A DNA stretch of 64,000 nt from Fragilariopsis cylindrus CCMP1102 (Eukaryota; Bacillariophyta; Bacillariophyceae; Bacillariales; Bacillariaceae), in NCBI GenBank assembly GCA_900095095.1, contig FMBT01000310.1, positions 434,001 through 498,000 on the forward strand, in the 5' to 3' direction. The notes beneath the pieces were generated by a model. That model searched no databases and was not told the DNA's origin. It saw nothing but the letters and a program-made list of their open reading frames with translations. Below are positions 33,085 through 44,811 of the stretch, piece after piece; positions within the stretch are counted from its first letter, which is position 1; the number at the start of each line of letters is the position of its first letter. The translations under genes and the position numbers were made by a program.

Positions 33085-34669
33085 CTAAACTACAGAAGAA
33101 ACCTTTTTGTCCAAGTATTCGGTCTGTTTGTCGGCGTATCCGTTGCCCTCAGTCAAAGCTAGCTCGGTTTCGTTCACTTGTTCCGTGACAACCGCTGACC
33201 GTTTTTTCTTTTCGCTTCTTCTAACAAAGAAAAATGCCACCCCTACAAAACTGCTCAACACAAACATGCTAAGGAACATTTTACCGGCAGTGCTCATACC
33301 TTGGTTCGCTGCTCTTGCCACCATACTGTCCATTTCCGCACCCGAAACGTAGTCGATTCTTTCTCCGTCTTCGAAAATAACGGTGTATAAACCCCCAGCA
33401 TTGTATTCGATAGAGCCCCAGTACCACTTATCTTCAAATTTTTCATAGACTGGCGTTCCGATAGGGAAAATACCACTTTCTTCGAATGAAAGATACTGAG
33501 TATTCTCAACCATCTCATCCATCTCCGGACCAGGAAGAAAATTGTCGTAGGTATCATCCATCCATAGAACAACATAATAGTCTTCTGCGTACGTTTCGAC
33601 GTGACCGGTCCACCAACCGTCGTCGAATTCTGCATAGACGATTGTTCCGATGGGATAATACTCGTATTCTCCCTGATCGTCGTCACCGTATCCATCGTCG
33701 TCACCGTATCCATCATCTCCCCCAAAATCATCTACTCCATCGTCTCCCATAGCGTATTGGACCATCTGATCTATCTTTTCTAGGTTACTATAAGTCTTGG
33801 TACTCAGGTCGCTCCATGTTACCTCGTAGGTACCATCTGTGAAGCCGGTAATGTTTCCATCCCACCATCCGTCATCGAAGTCCCACGAAACGCGCGTGTC
33901 AACTGGCCACGGTTCGTAATTGTCCATTAGAGTGGGGTCCTTATTCATCTCGGCGTTGTTCACGAGTTCGTCGATCATATCAAAATCGTTGTAAACGATC
34001 GATTCATCGTTCGACCATGTGATGGTATATGCACCGTTTCCGAATAACGTAATTTCACCACCGAGATAGGGTTCATCAGAACTAGCGTCTGGGTTTGGAT
34101 ATCCGTATGTTTGACTGAAAAGGAGGAAAAATGCGATGAGAATGGAATGGAATGGAACGGATCGATCTATATACATAGTATTACGATGATGAAAACAAAG
34201 AAGATATGTATTTGTGCATGCCCAAAATAATAACAACAACAACAACAACAACAACTCACGTCTTTAGCTCCCACGGTTCGTATTCTTTAGCGTTCTCCAC
34301 CATAAGATCCATCCATTCCAATTCATTAACGAATTCGTCGGTAGTATCATCACTCCAGATAACGACGTACGTTGCAGTTGATTTGTCCTCTGATAGGTCG
34401 AAGCTTTGGATTTTACCTTCATAGTACCCATCTTGGAATTCTAACAAAGTTAGGGTACCGACCGGCCAAGATTCGTAAGCGCCAAGATTCTCGTATTTGT
34501 ACGTATACCCAAAGTCGAAGTCTTCTGGAACTGATCCTTGTAAGTATCGTCCCGCTGATGTAATAGTAGATGAAGAAGGAACGAGAACTTTTGCCTGGAC
34601 AGCGATTGTAGCTGTTTGTACCAGCAATAGGAATGACAACAATACAGCGATAGGGATATATGGTGCCAT
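33085..34669 (-). CDS. secreted-type membrane protein with about five Tudor-like repeats
   Basis: This protein has 479 aa in two exons (34260-34669 and 33085-34114). The 145-nt intron has donor GTGAGT and acceptor TTTTCAG, and phases agree. A signal peptide (MAPYIPIAVLLSFLLLVQTA) is followed by units of about 55-60 residues. Clear ones include VGTLTLLEFQDGYYEGKI, VDTRVSWDFDDGWWDGNITG and IGTIVYAEFDDGWWTGHVE; each continues with Y-x-V-x-W and ends in a (D/E)x(M/L)V helix. Acidic linkers separate them. Near the C-terminus AGKMFLSMFVLSSFVGVAFF is a transmembrane helix, followed by a basic stop-transfer (RRSEKKKR) and a cytosolic tail. The repeats therefore face the lumen or exterior, unusual for Tudor-like folds. 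Ligand unknown. Confidence 0.7.
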
Positions 34670-35168
34670 TCTTCTCGGTCGGTCTTCTAGTAATGCTACT
34701 GTAATGGTGTGTGTCTTTTTATTCTAGACGTCTACTTGGGTTACTTGTACTCTTCAAAAGTTACAGTTCCTTGATTGAATAGGTGCGGGTTATCTAAATT
34801 AATGTCACATATGTTGAATACTGTTTTGAACTAAATTATTGACGTACAGTAACTGCACTCTAAGCTACAAAGAATAAGTAGTCGTACTTTAAACTTGTGT
34901 ACCAGTGTACAAGAAGTAGTACTGTACTTTAAACGAATTAATTGCGCGCCCGTCCTCCCTCATAAGGTTGGATTTTGATTGGATCAAAAATAAGGAAACT
35001 TTTCATCGTGGTTCTACTCAACATTGAACATACTGTAGTGGATGGCGCGAAAACTTTTCAAATTTTTTAACACAACGGAAACACTATATTCGAGGAAAAT
35101 CTCATTATTATGATGATGTCTTTTGTTTCTAAATACTCTCTTTACACAATGACAAGGACAACAATAAT
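34670..35168. other. divergent intergenic region
   Basis: Upstream of the Tudor-like gene and the first carbonic-anhydrase-like gene. Short GTACTTTAAAC repeats occur near 34883 and 34923. No gene seen. Confidence 0.45.
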
Positions 35169-37007
35169 ATGATCTGTTCAATATACAATGAAACCATAAT
35201 CATAACGCTCCTCCTCCACTTCATTAGCGTCGGGGCACAAAACTATTATCTTGATCGTTTCAATTATGATATCACAGTCCAACGGAGTGACGGGTTCACA
35301 GATTATCAACCAGAGGATTGGGAACAAATTCAATGTGATGAAAAATCTTCATTAGAGTCATGTTTAGCTTATACTGATAAGTGGGAAACGGGCCGTGATT
35401 GGGCTATCAAAACTAACTACTGTCAATGGTGTCCAGAAGGAGGTGATCCCTCTCTGTGCAATAAAAATCGACATCATCAATCTCCAATCAACCTAGAACG
35501 TGTCGTAGGCTATGAACCTGACACACATTATTTAACAAACGAGTGCATCGTGAGTATCATTAGGACAATCATGGATGTTTGATTACGTATCAATAATATC
35601 ATAATGCAAAATAAATGATGCACGACGAACCTATCACGTGCTTGTATCCTTCCAACAAACTAACTTCTTATACTTATTTCTCAACAGGACATACATTGGA
35701 TGAAATATGAAGATTCAGTTTGTTCTTTGGAACAACTAATTGACGCAGACGCATTTAGTATCGAACGGCATAGTTTGAGGATATCCCAGCCGGTTGCCAT
35801 TTATGACGACATCAACCAAGACATCGATGGTGTCCCTGATGGTGTACGGCTGCAATGTCGAGAGAAAGGAATAGGCAGTCGCTTCGGTAGAATTGATTTC
35901 TCGAAGGGATTTAGTCAATGGTGGTACTTAAGTCATACTGATATCAAAACTCCATCGGAGCACACCCAAGATGGGAAACGATACGATGCAGAAATCCAGC
36001 TCCATCATTTTTATAGTGTCACAGCCGAGGAAGCTGGTACCAACAACGAGGTCGCGACTGTTTCGATCTTCGCTCAGGCCTACGATGATGCAGTCCCATA
36101 CCCATTCCTTGACAAGGTAATTTGTCAATGGAGACGAAAGGAATATGATGTACGAAAAGAATGCGGACTAGATCCGGTGCAATCGACGTATCCAGGTTGC
36201 TTTCCACTCAAACGAAGTAAACGAAATCTTCGTAATGAACAACAGCAACGATCGATCTCTTCTCCCACTAATTCCAAAAAGGATATGGACTTCCTAACAG
36301 CACAAGATGTCATTCTCTATAACGATCAACATAGAAATAATCCCAATCATACCAACGTGAAAATTCACATGGATGAAGGTAATTGGGCACCGGTAGAAGA
36401 AAAGGATTGGGATACCTGGATCAAGGAACAGTCAAATGAGATGACTGAAAAGGAAGATATATATCATAGAATGAGAAATGAATATCATGGAGGCAATCAT
36501 ACGGAGGAACTGCATCGTGAATTCCGTAAACTTTACCAGTATGAGGAACTAGAATGGTTCAATTATTGGCCAATGTTAGGAGTTCGGACTGAATATTATT
36601 TTCGTTATTCTGGCTCACAGACCATACCTCCGTGTTATGGAAACTTCATCGATATGAGCCGCGTCGGCACAAATCATTGGAGGGTGATGAAGGATCCCAT
36701 CCGAATCCATAGTCGTCAACTGCTCGAACTTCAACGATTAAGTGCTGAAAGGATCGCTCCAATTGGTAGTACCGTTAACGCATGTCAATCTGATACAGCA
36801 GCAAAGGTCACAAGAGACCCAATGGATCCTGGTAAGATTGTAGACGTAAACAACGCTCGACCGCTCATGTCTTGGGCAAAGCCACATTTCAAAACCTTTT
36901 GTGAATGTAAAGATTGGGAAAGTAAGTGGCCCGAAGATAGAAATTGGTGTGCCATTGAAGATATAAACGAACGTTTCTACGATAAGCCTTACAATTACGG
37001 CTGGTAA
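35169..37007 (+). CDS. secreted alpha-carbonic-anhydrase-like protein A
   Basis: This protein has 566 aa in two exons (35169-35549, 35688-37007). The 138-nt intron has donor GTGAGT and acceptor CAACAG. A signal peptide ends near VGAQ. Alpha-CA landmarks in order are HHQSPINL, PSEHTQDGKRYDAEIQLHHF (holding the E106 and H119 equivalents) and SGSQTIPPCYG (T199 equivalent). Where human CA II has FHFHWG with two zinc ligands, this protein reads WWYLSHTD, so the canonical H94-x-H96 pair is not seen. Paired Cys (CQWCPEGG, CECKDW) are conserved in the paralogues. It may be a weak or dead carbonic anhydrase, a binding protein, or use another metal geometry. The frame is intact, making it the best reference copy of the family. 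Confidence 0.75.
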
Positions 37008-37600
37008 CATAATACAAGTAAATCTTAATCAAAGGTATAATCTATTTTTGAAACGTTTACTCCATAATTAATTAATATATTGGTCAAATAATTAAATAAT
37101 CATTCAACTACTTTTTAACTTCATATGGAAGTATTGTTTACCAACCAAGGGGCAGAAAATAACCCCTGATCGAACGTATACATGATCATCTAGCTAGAGT
37201 ATAGATAAGCAAGACGGACGACTCTGTCCACTGTAGTGCTGATGAAGTCAAACGGAAAAATGGTATATCCGCATGTAATGACTCTGTGAAGTTGGTGTCT
37301 TGTAATGAAGTTTTGATAGCATAAATTGGATTTATACACTTTTTTGCAGTTTAATAATGCATGCATACGATAGACATATCTCCCTCCTGCTGGTAAATTG
37401 TACCTACTAGTATGCAAGTTTATATATCTGTAAAATAAATTCTAAGATAGTATTGTGTAGTAAGATTGAATGATAAGTTATTTCTAAAAATTCGTGATTT
37501 ATAATGTATTAAAATATATATATAGTGTCATATGTAATGTTTAGTAATATGCGTATGAGTAAAAAGGTTGTTTTTTATCGACGGAAGAACACTTTCTTAC
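37008..37600. other. convergent intergenic region
   Basis: AT-rich, with short TATATA runs near 37515. No gene seen. Confidence 0.5.
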
Positions 37601-39131
37601 TTAGATGATCTTTGGTAATTCTGATGGTTCATCTCTATAAGTAGGTGTACCATCATCGTCGTATCTTTCTTCTCGTGCTAATTGGATTTGTCTTCTTTCA
37701 TATAATTTGTATCCAAAAAATGAACCAACCAGACAAAGAGCAATGACAAATATACTCAAAGCAGCCTTACCGGCAGCGGATATACCTCTTGTTTTAAGTG
37801 GTGATTGTGTTACACCATCCGCGACCATTTGATTTACAAAATCAAAATCATCTTCCAATTCAGTTTCACCATCATCCCATGAAATCCTGTAATTGCTATT
37901 GGTGAAACCTGTAATACTACCCAAGTACCAGACATCGTCTTCGAGAAAAGCAACACGTGTTCCTGTTTTCCACAAATCTTGACCTGCTCCATCATCAGAA
38001 GGTGCACCATCATCATCATTCAGTGCATCCTGTGACATGTTTGTCAATTGTTGCATATCTTCAGCATTGGACGATGCGTAGTATTCCACATCATCTTCAT
38101 CGTTCCATTCAACAATGTAGTTACCATCTTGGAATGCAACAACTTCACCATCAATCCAATCACCATCTTCAAAGTCACTCACGGGTGTACCATTAGCAAA
38201 ACGTGGTCCACTTTCTGGTGCGTTTGCATTTCCCATTGGTGGGGCATCATCATCACCATATGCATCTTCCACGGCCTCTTTCAATTCGTTTAGGTCATCA
38301 CCGGAATCATCATAGTCATCGGTAGATCCATCTTGCCACATAACAGAGTACGTACTATCCGAATAACGAGTGATAGTACCATCTTGCCATTCACCATCTT
38401 CGTCGTAATAAGAAACGGGTGTTCCAATAGGGAAACCGGTGGCTCCGACAGTTGGTGCACTACCAGTAACACTTGCAGGTCCACCTTCATAACCAGCAGG
38501 TGCTGCATCATCATCACCTTGTCCATCGATGATCATAGTATCCATCACTACACCTGCTTGAATTTCTTCCACTTCACTATCATCCCATTCGATAGTGTAG
38601 GTATCGACATCACTTCCGTATTGGACAATAAGACCATCACACCATTCACCTTCTTCGAATACAGAAACTTTACTTCCAACAGAGTACTGACCAGCAACAG
38701 CAGTTCTTGCAGGCAGACCCTGCTGCTGCATTGTTTAATGTTGGATCATTCTGTGCGTAGGCCACCATTTGATCAATCTTATCATCGTCGTCATAATAAT
38801 CAGTAGAACCATCCTCCCATGTTACCGTATACATTTCAGAAGTAGGATTGTAGGATGTGATAGTACCAGACCACCAACCATCATTAGGGAATTCGGTGTA
38901 CACTTTAGTACCATTATCCCATTCTTTATCCTCGTCAAGTCGTCGGGCTGATGTGGTTGTGGTAGAAGTAGCAGTAGTAGTAGTAGTAGCGACAGAAGAA
39001 GAAGAAGAAGATGGGATTATTTCAGCACCAAATTCTGTAGTTGTTTTGATACTACTAGTATCAACTGCTGCCACTACCGATAGAATGGCAGCGATAGTAA
39101 CAAGGATCGTAGAAGAGGAAAAAGATTTCAT
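37601..39131 (-). CDS. membrane protein with five Tudor-like repeats, one frame break
   Basis: This is the paralogue of the 33-kb gene, about 510 aa. It has a signal peptide (MKSFSSSTILVTIAAILSVV), a Ser/Thr-rich stretch and an RRLDE element. Five units follow: GTKVYTEFPNDGWWSGTIT; GSKVSVFEEGEWCDGLIV; GTPVSYYDEDGEWQDGTIT; GTPVSDFEDGDWIDGEVV; GTRVAFLEDDVWYLGSIT. Each has a Y-x-V/I-x-W strand and acidic turns. The end is AGKAALSIFVIALCLVGSFF (transmembrane) and a short tail. The frame shifts once after unit 1, near 38715, in a GCA repeat region next to GGG. Both sides belong to the same protein, so a sequence error is the simplest reading. Confidence 0.7.
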
Positions 39132-39899
39132 CGTGGAATATACTGTACTATAACGTTACTTGACTTCTAATTTGAATGCTTCCGAGAAATGAAAACGAAA
39201 GTTTAATAATAAAAATGAACACACAACAATATTTTTTGATCTATATATTTTGCCAGTAAATCGTATCGTGAAGAAATCAAAAATTTCTATCGTAACGCTA
39301 ACGTTGTTAACGTTCTTAACAATGTACGTTTTTCCATACACACGCAAAATAAAAAAATTATACTACAGTACAGAATTCACGTGTTACCAACAGTAGAAAC
39401 GAAAGCCATCCTTTTCGCCGCAATGACACAAGTAGAGTCGTGCCAATATATTTTCACGTTCAAAAAACTGAACGGGTGGCCAATAAAAGTTGGGCGTGCT
39501 CTTCATTGATTCAAATAGTCGCGCACGGGATTTGATACAGTATCGAAATATTAAACAATGTGTAGGTAGCGTCACGTAACGTATGAGTATAGCTAAGGTA
39601 GGTCCTAAAAGCAAACTACATACCTATGTCTACATACCTTACTCCACATTTTTCCAGATCTTGTTATTCGTCTCAAGCAAGTCTCAAGAACTTTGTGAAA
39701 AGATCAGAAACTAAATCATTCTACTAATATAGTACCTGGTACCTGGTACCTAGTAGCAGAAGAAATATGTTGTATAGCATAGATTCTATAATAGTATAAT
39801 TTTCGTAGTAAAACCCTATAAATTAATTATTTACTTAAAATTGTGTTATCTGTTGGACCCCCTCCTCCCTGTATTTCCCTTTTTTATTAATATTATTTT
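39132..39899. other. intergenic region
   Basis: Lies between the start of the Tudor-like gene and the 3' end of the UIM gene. A short GGTACCTGGTACCT repeat occurs near 39735-39752. No gene seen. Confidence 0.45.
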
Positions 39900-42196
39900 T
39901 CAAGCTGGAGAAACTGTTTGACATTTAGGACAAAATACTAAAGAATAATGAACAGGAGCTGTTAGTCTTCCTTTACAACCCTGACACCTCACAGCGTGTG
40001 TATTACCTTTAGATATAGCATCCCGAGTCTCCGTAGCTCCACGTGTTTCTAGTAGACTTCGTCTTCGTGGTAATTTTGTGTGACAGTGTCGTCTTTGTCT
40101 TACATCTCTTTCCCCTAAAAGTGACGACGACGGCGACGACGGAATAGCAACTGTAGCATCCGACGACGACGGTAGCAGTGGCATACTCGTTGACGACGAG
40201 ATGGACGGTGCTGATAAGCGTCGGGGCATCATGGTAGAATGACCCGTAGTGGTACATAGCCGGTATTATTATTACTATTATTATTAGTATTGTTCTTCTG
40301 GTATTCTTCCATTGCCTTGGAATTGACTGGTTAAAAATGCGTCATTGTTGTCATCACTTTTATCCAATGTTTCTTTAACTGTTCTCTTCCCCGACCAAAC
40401 AACTTCTTTCTACATCAGTTGTAGATAACGAACATGCGGGAGAAATCTTGTCCGAGTATGAGTGCGATGATGATGATGATGACGATGCCGCTGCCGTGAT
40501 TTCTTCCATTGCCTTGAATTGACTGATTAAAAATTCGTCATTGTTGTCATCACTTTTATTCAATGTTTCTTTAGAGCTGTTCTCTTCCTCTACCAAAAAC
40601 TTCTGTTTACATCAGTTGTAGATAACGAATACGTCGAGGAAATCTCGTCCGAGTATGAATATGAGTGCGATGAGTAATGATGATGATACTGCCGCCGTGA
40701 TTTCCGCTTCGTGAAGGGATAGTTCCAATGCTAATTGTAGGTCTTCGTCATCATCGTCATCCTGATTTTCTTCCTCATGCAAGTCTTCCGTAAATGGGAT
40801 ATGATGAGCTGTAGGAAGAAAAGAAGGAACAACGGTTTTTGATGATCGAGTTACCGGAAAAGAAATGTGATCATAATCATCTAATGATCGATAACATCGT
40901 ACCATCGGAGTCGGAGTGGTATCCAACAATGATGATGATAATACTACGCCGTAGTGTGACGATAAAGATGATAATGACGATGATGTCGAACTACTTCGTA
41001 TAGCAGGTTCGGGAATCATAACAGCACCAGGTCGTTCTTGTTCTTGTTCTTCGCTGCTCAGCTCTTGTAGTGCTTCTGCAGATGCAGCTTCTTCTAATGC
41101 TGATAGATAAAACGAGCTTTTCGTTGTTGTAGTAGTAGCAGTAGTAGAAGTAGTAGAAGTAGCAACCACAGTATCAGTATCGTTAATATCTCCAGATACG
41201 TATACGCTGTTGGTAGTATGAGGAGCATAGTTGTCCTCATCATCATTAGCAGCCTGATGTTGATGCTGATACTGATTCCTTATTCTTCGTTGATCTTGAT
41301 GATCTTGTTTTTGTTGTAACGATAACTCTTCTTCTTCTTCGTCAGTTAATGCAGCTTCTTCGATTGCCGATCGATAAAATGAACTTATCGTCATCACAGT
41401 AGTAGCATTAGTAGTAGTCGCTTCTTCTTCTTGTTGTTTTTTCCGATTGTAAAACAGACTACTGTTACTGTTGGTGTTGGTGTTGTATCCGTCGCTGTGA
41501 CGCCGTTTTATGTGTTCATCTTCTTCTTCTTCTTCCCCCACTTCTTCTTCTTCTTCTTCTAAAAGATTTGGATATAAAAAAATCCTTTTTCTTCCTTCAC
41601 GAATGGTACTACTAGAGGTAGTAGCACTGCTCGGTTGCCATAGATTCAGATTCAGATTCAGATTCGCATTGGCATCAGCAGTAGCAGCAGTCTCCCCTTT
41701 ATTGTTGCTACTATTCTCTTGATCTTGATCTTGACTGTGATGACTATAACTATGACTACTTTCGATTCTCCATTCATCGATTTCATCTTCTTCTTCTTCT
41801 TCTTCTTCTTGGTCTTTATCATTCGATACTATCATAATTGCATCATGATATCGTAACGAAGCTTGATAAACTGAAATTCCTCTAGTAGTTGTCGAGGAGG
41901 TGCTACTGCTACTGCTACTGCTGCTGCTGTTGCTACATCCAAGGATACACGATCGCATCTCTTCAGCGTTTAAGCTCGTACCCACAGGAGATGACCATCG
42001 TCTACTGCTGCGATTATTAGAGCCTATTTCGTTTTTTTCTGGTCCTCCTCTGCCCACCACCACTACCACCTTCTTTATCTTCCTTGCAACAGATATTCGT
42101 TAGTAATTTTTCTGATGTTGTTGTTGTTGACGAAGAAGGAGAGGAAGAAGGAGGAGGGTTGTGTTTGTGATGCAATGAAAATGTCGTCATTGTCAT
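39900..42196 (-). CDS. UIM plus zinc-ribbon protein, several frame breaks
   Basis: One gene spread over several frames, roughly 700+ aa. The likely start is the ATG at 42196 (MTMTTFSLHH), and a break follows in a run of seven A near 42030. The long middle is acidic and Ser/Thr-rich, with two related units, SSFYRSAIEEAALTDEEEEE and SSFYLSALEEAASAEALQEL. It ends in DEDLQLALELSLHEAE, a good ubiquitin-interacting motif (acidic-x-x-A-x-x-x-S-x-x-E). After a duplicated segment, the C-terminus has VRCQGCKGRLTAPVHYSLVF plus CPKCQTVSPA, two CxxC knuckles like an LSD1-type zinc ribbon. A ubiquitin-linked role is inferred from the UIM alone. At least three frame changes separate the parts. Whether the zinc-ribbon piece belongs to the same protein is likely but not proven. 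Confidence 0.5.
40303..40700. repeat. about 198-bp tandem duplication at the 3' end of the UIM gene
   Basis: The block starting TTCTTCCATTGCCTTG recurs 198 bp later (about 40303-40500 and 40501-40700). Shared phrases include CATCAGTTGTAGATAACGAA. The copies differ by several substitutions and small indels. Both translate to similar Ser-rich segments such as SLSTTDVxRS. Confidence 0.75.
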
Positions 42197-43305
42197 CGAA
42201 TAATAATGCAGTATTATTGAGTATTGATTTCTTTAGATGGAAAGAATTGATAGTTCAGACACTGCTGTGTGTGTAGATAGATGATCGATCTACAGTACTA
42301 GTACAGCAGATTTCCAGAACCGATTTCGGAACTGAGACTAAAAAAAGTCTTCTACGGTATATCCAAGTCGGTGGTGTGTGTGCAACAATAATGAAGCGTA
42401 TTGTTGATTTGATACAGTATTTCAAGTCCATATTATTATATATCTTAACTGAATAACGTGTTATCGGCACGTGGAGCGTATGGAAGGAGCGTAGAAAAAA
42501 AATGTACTGTAGGACTACAACGTATTAAAACTTTGCTGCTGTAGACACAAGGAGAAGAAGAAAGAGAAGCGATGAAGAAAAAAAAAGATATATAGAATAC
42601 TTCGTATATATATTAAATATTTAGAAAAAAATCCATTTAGTTACAGATATAAAAAGTTTAAAATTGTATGTGTATTGTAGATATTTATTTTTGATCTTTA
42701 GATATTTTTGAAAGCCTATCAAAAACCTCGAAGCAGACATTTTTAAATTTACGCGTCGTCACCCCCAATGCACATTCCCGCCCTGTTTCATAGGCGCGGA
42801 ACTTGCATGCCCTTACCGCATTTGTATCAATATTTTTATCGTCATTGGTTGATTTTTGTCAAGCTTTTTTACGCTGTTGTTATTATTTATGTTTCGACTC
42901 GACTCATTCGAATACAGTGACTGTGTTATCTTTCGTGTTTGGACTTGATTTCTAGATGTCAGTCACGATGCGATTTTAGGATTGTTCTTTATTTGAAGAA
43001 AATGAAAGTAAAGTTTTGCTTTGATTGTCACTTTCACATCGAGAAGTCGCAGACAAAGCATGCATGATGGGTTCGGGTTCTCATCCATCCAAGGAGAGCG
43101 AACATTCATGAGATAGCTACACCAAGTGACAGTGAGGAGTGTCAAGTCGAAATCAAATGTCACCTCCATCATCTCATACTAAAACAGTGAAACAAAAATT
43201 AAAAATTTGACAATCAAAAAGAAGAAAAGCATAACAGAAGCAAAAAAAGCAAGACAAAAGCAAGACCGCACATCAAGACCAACAAATAACGAGTCAACAA
43301 TCATA
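42197..43305. other. divergent intergenic region, 1.1 kb
   Basis: No supported gene. Contains purine-rich stretches near 42550-42590 and AT-rich sequence. Confidence 0.45.
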
Positions 43306-43493
43306 ATGTCTACCTTATTTCAAGCAGCATCCAATCGCGTCTTTGTTCCTGCACTTCACCGATACACAATCGTGAATAGTATCAGCCGACGTTCCATGAT
43401 GATGTCATTCGAAGAAAAAGTTCGTCTCAAGGTACGTTACGAATGTTGATATAATAAGTCTGATAAGTCGTTGCATTGTTCGTAGGAAATCAA

Positions 43494-43530
<37 letters not shown>

Positions 43531-44353
43531 TACACGTGTTCTATTTTGTTATATTTCAATCCCTCAAACTGATTCGTCTATAGAATGAATTAAGAATATG
43601 ATGTACTTGCTGCGCAGGTGTCATTCATTCGCATTAACGTGTGATAATCGAATCAACAGGACCGTATTGTATTATTATCGAATTGGAAGCCCTTCTATAG
43701 TACCGTTGTGCGTGTCCTTGTGCTTTACCGTCGTCGTATATTATTGAGATCATCTTTATATTCCACGCAACGTAACAACATGACTTTTCTCGACAGGTAG
43801 GAATCTATTTGTACAATCTTATCAAAAATTAGGTTCATTGTCACTTAACCTTTCTTTTCTTCTCCCGTTATTCGATTTACCTTTTTGGAAAACAATGGTT
43901 CGTTTATTCTTCTTCGCTTATTTATGCTCTCCTTTTCTCCCTCTCCTACACGCTTACTCACTCAAATCACACACCACACAACGCCGACAATCGATACCCA
44001 ATTACTTACATATTTTATGTGGTCATCTCACGAAACATTGGCATTTTTATGTGCTCGCTTGGTGCTGCATCGATTGTTTGATTGTACAATTTTCGTTATT
44101 ATTAAACATACACATACATACATACATACAGGGAAAGGTCGAAGAAGATCGATACTTGAAAGTACAAGAAAACCAATGGTTGGAAAAATTACGTACTTTA
44201 AAAGCTCAAGAAGAAAAGGATCGTCATCAGAAGCATCAAGATGAAGTCGTTGGTCCTGTGAAAAAAGATCTTTTTGATTTATTATCCAAAACAGGTGATA
44301 CAATTTCCGACGAAGGATTAGAAAATCTTGCCAAGTTCCGACTTGATCTTTAA
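43306..44353 (+). CDS. IF1-like small mitochondrial protein (tentative)
   Basis: This is a 115-aa protein from the ATG at 43306, in two exons (43306-43431, 44132-44353). The 700-nt intron has donor GTACGT and acceptor ATACAG. The basic N-terminus (NRVFVPALHRYTI...SRR) looks like a mitochondrial presequence. The joined exons read SFEEKVRLKGKVEEDRYLKV, then a charged coiled-coil helix (LEKLRTLKAQEEKDRHQKHQ) and FDLLSKTGDTISDEGLENL. A G-x-x-x-EEDRY core followed by a His-rich helix resembles the ATP-synthase inhibitor IF1. The match is short, so I hold it loosely. The intron is long for this window and contains a CA microsatellite. Confidence 0.55.
43492..43529. repeat. CA microsatellite inside the intron
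   Basis: A run of CA dinucleotides lies about 60 nt downstream of the 5' splice site of the IF1-like gene. Confidence 0.8.
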
Positions 44354-44462
44354 AACAAGATAATAACAGTAGCAATAATAATGATAATGATAGCACTATT
44401 CGTGTTATATACTGTACTTTCCAAAAATTATCTCAAGAATATCTTCGAGGGTTAAGAAAGAT

Positions 44463-44494
<32 letters not shown>

Positions 44495-44811
44495 AAACGT
44501 AAGACGAACAACAAAAATACCATCTGAAATAGCATCAAGCTCAATATTATAACAATAGCGATCCGTTTCACGTTGAGAAATTTAAAAGAAGAAGAATATA
44601 AATTATAATTGATGATTGTATAGTATTATGAGTGTGTGTAAGTGTGTGTGTGTGTGTCTTAAATTATATATGTATTATATGTAGGAGTATGGATTAGAAT
44701 AGTATTCTCCGGATCAATCAGATTCTTGTTCTCATTTACATATGAGTAGACAAAATGTTGTAGCAAGATTAGTAGAAAATAAAATGGTGGACCATCATTG
44801 GTCTCTTAGTT
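44354..44811. other. convergent intergenic region with GAAA microsatellite
   Basis: A (GAAA)n tract lies near 44463-44496 and a short TG tract near 44634-44658. No gene seen. Confidence 0.5.

Noticed and set aside
40009-40257. Second minus-strand frame overlapping the zinc-ribbon piece
   Set aside because: The other frame carries the two CxxC knuckles; this one has only low-complexity sequence.
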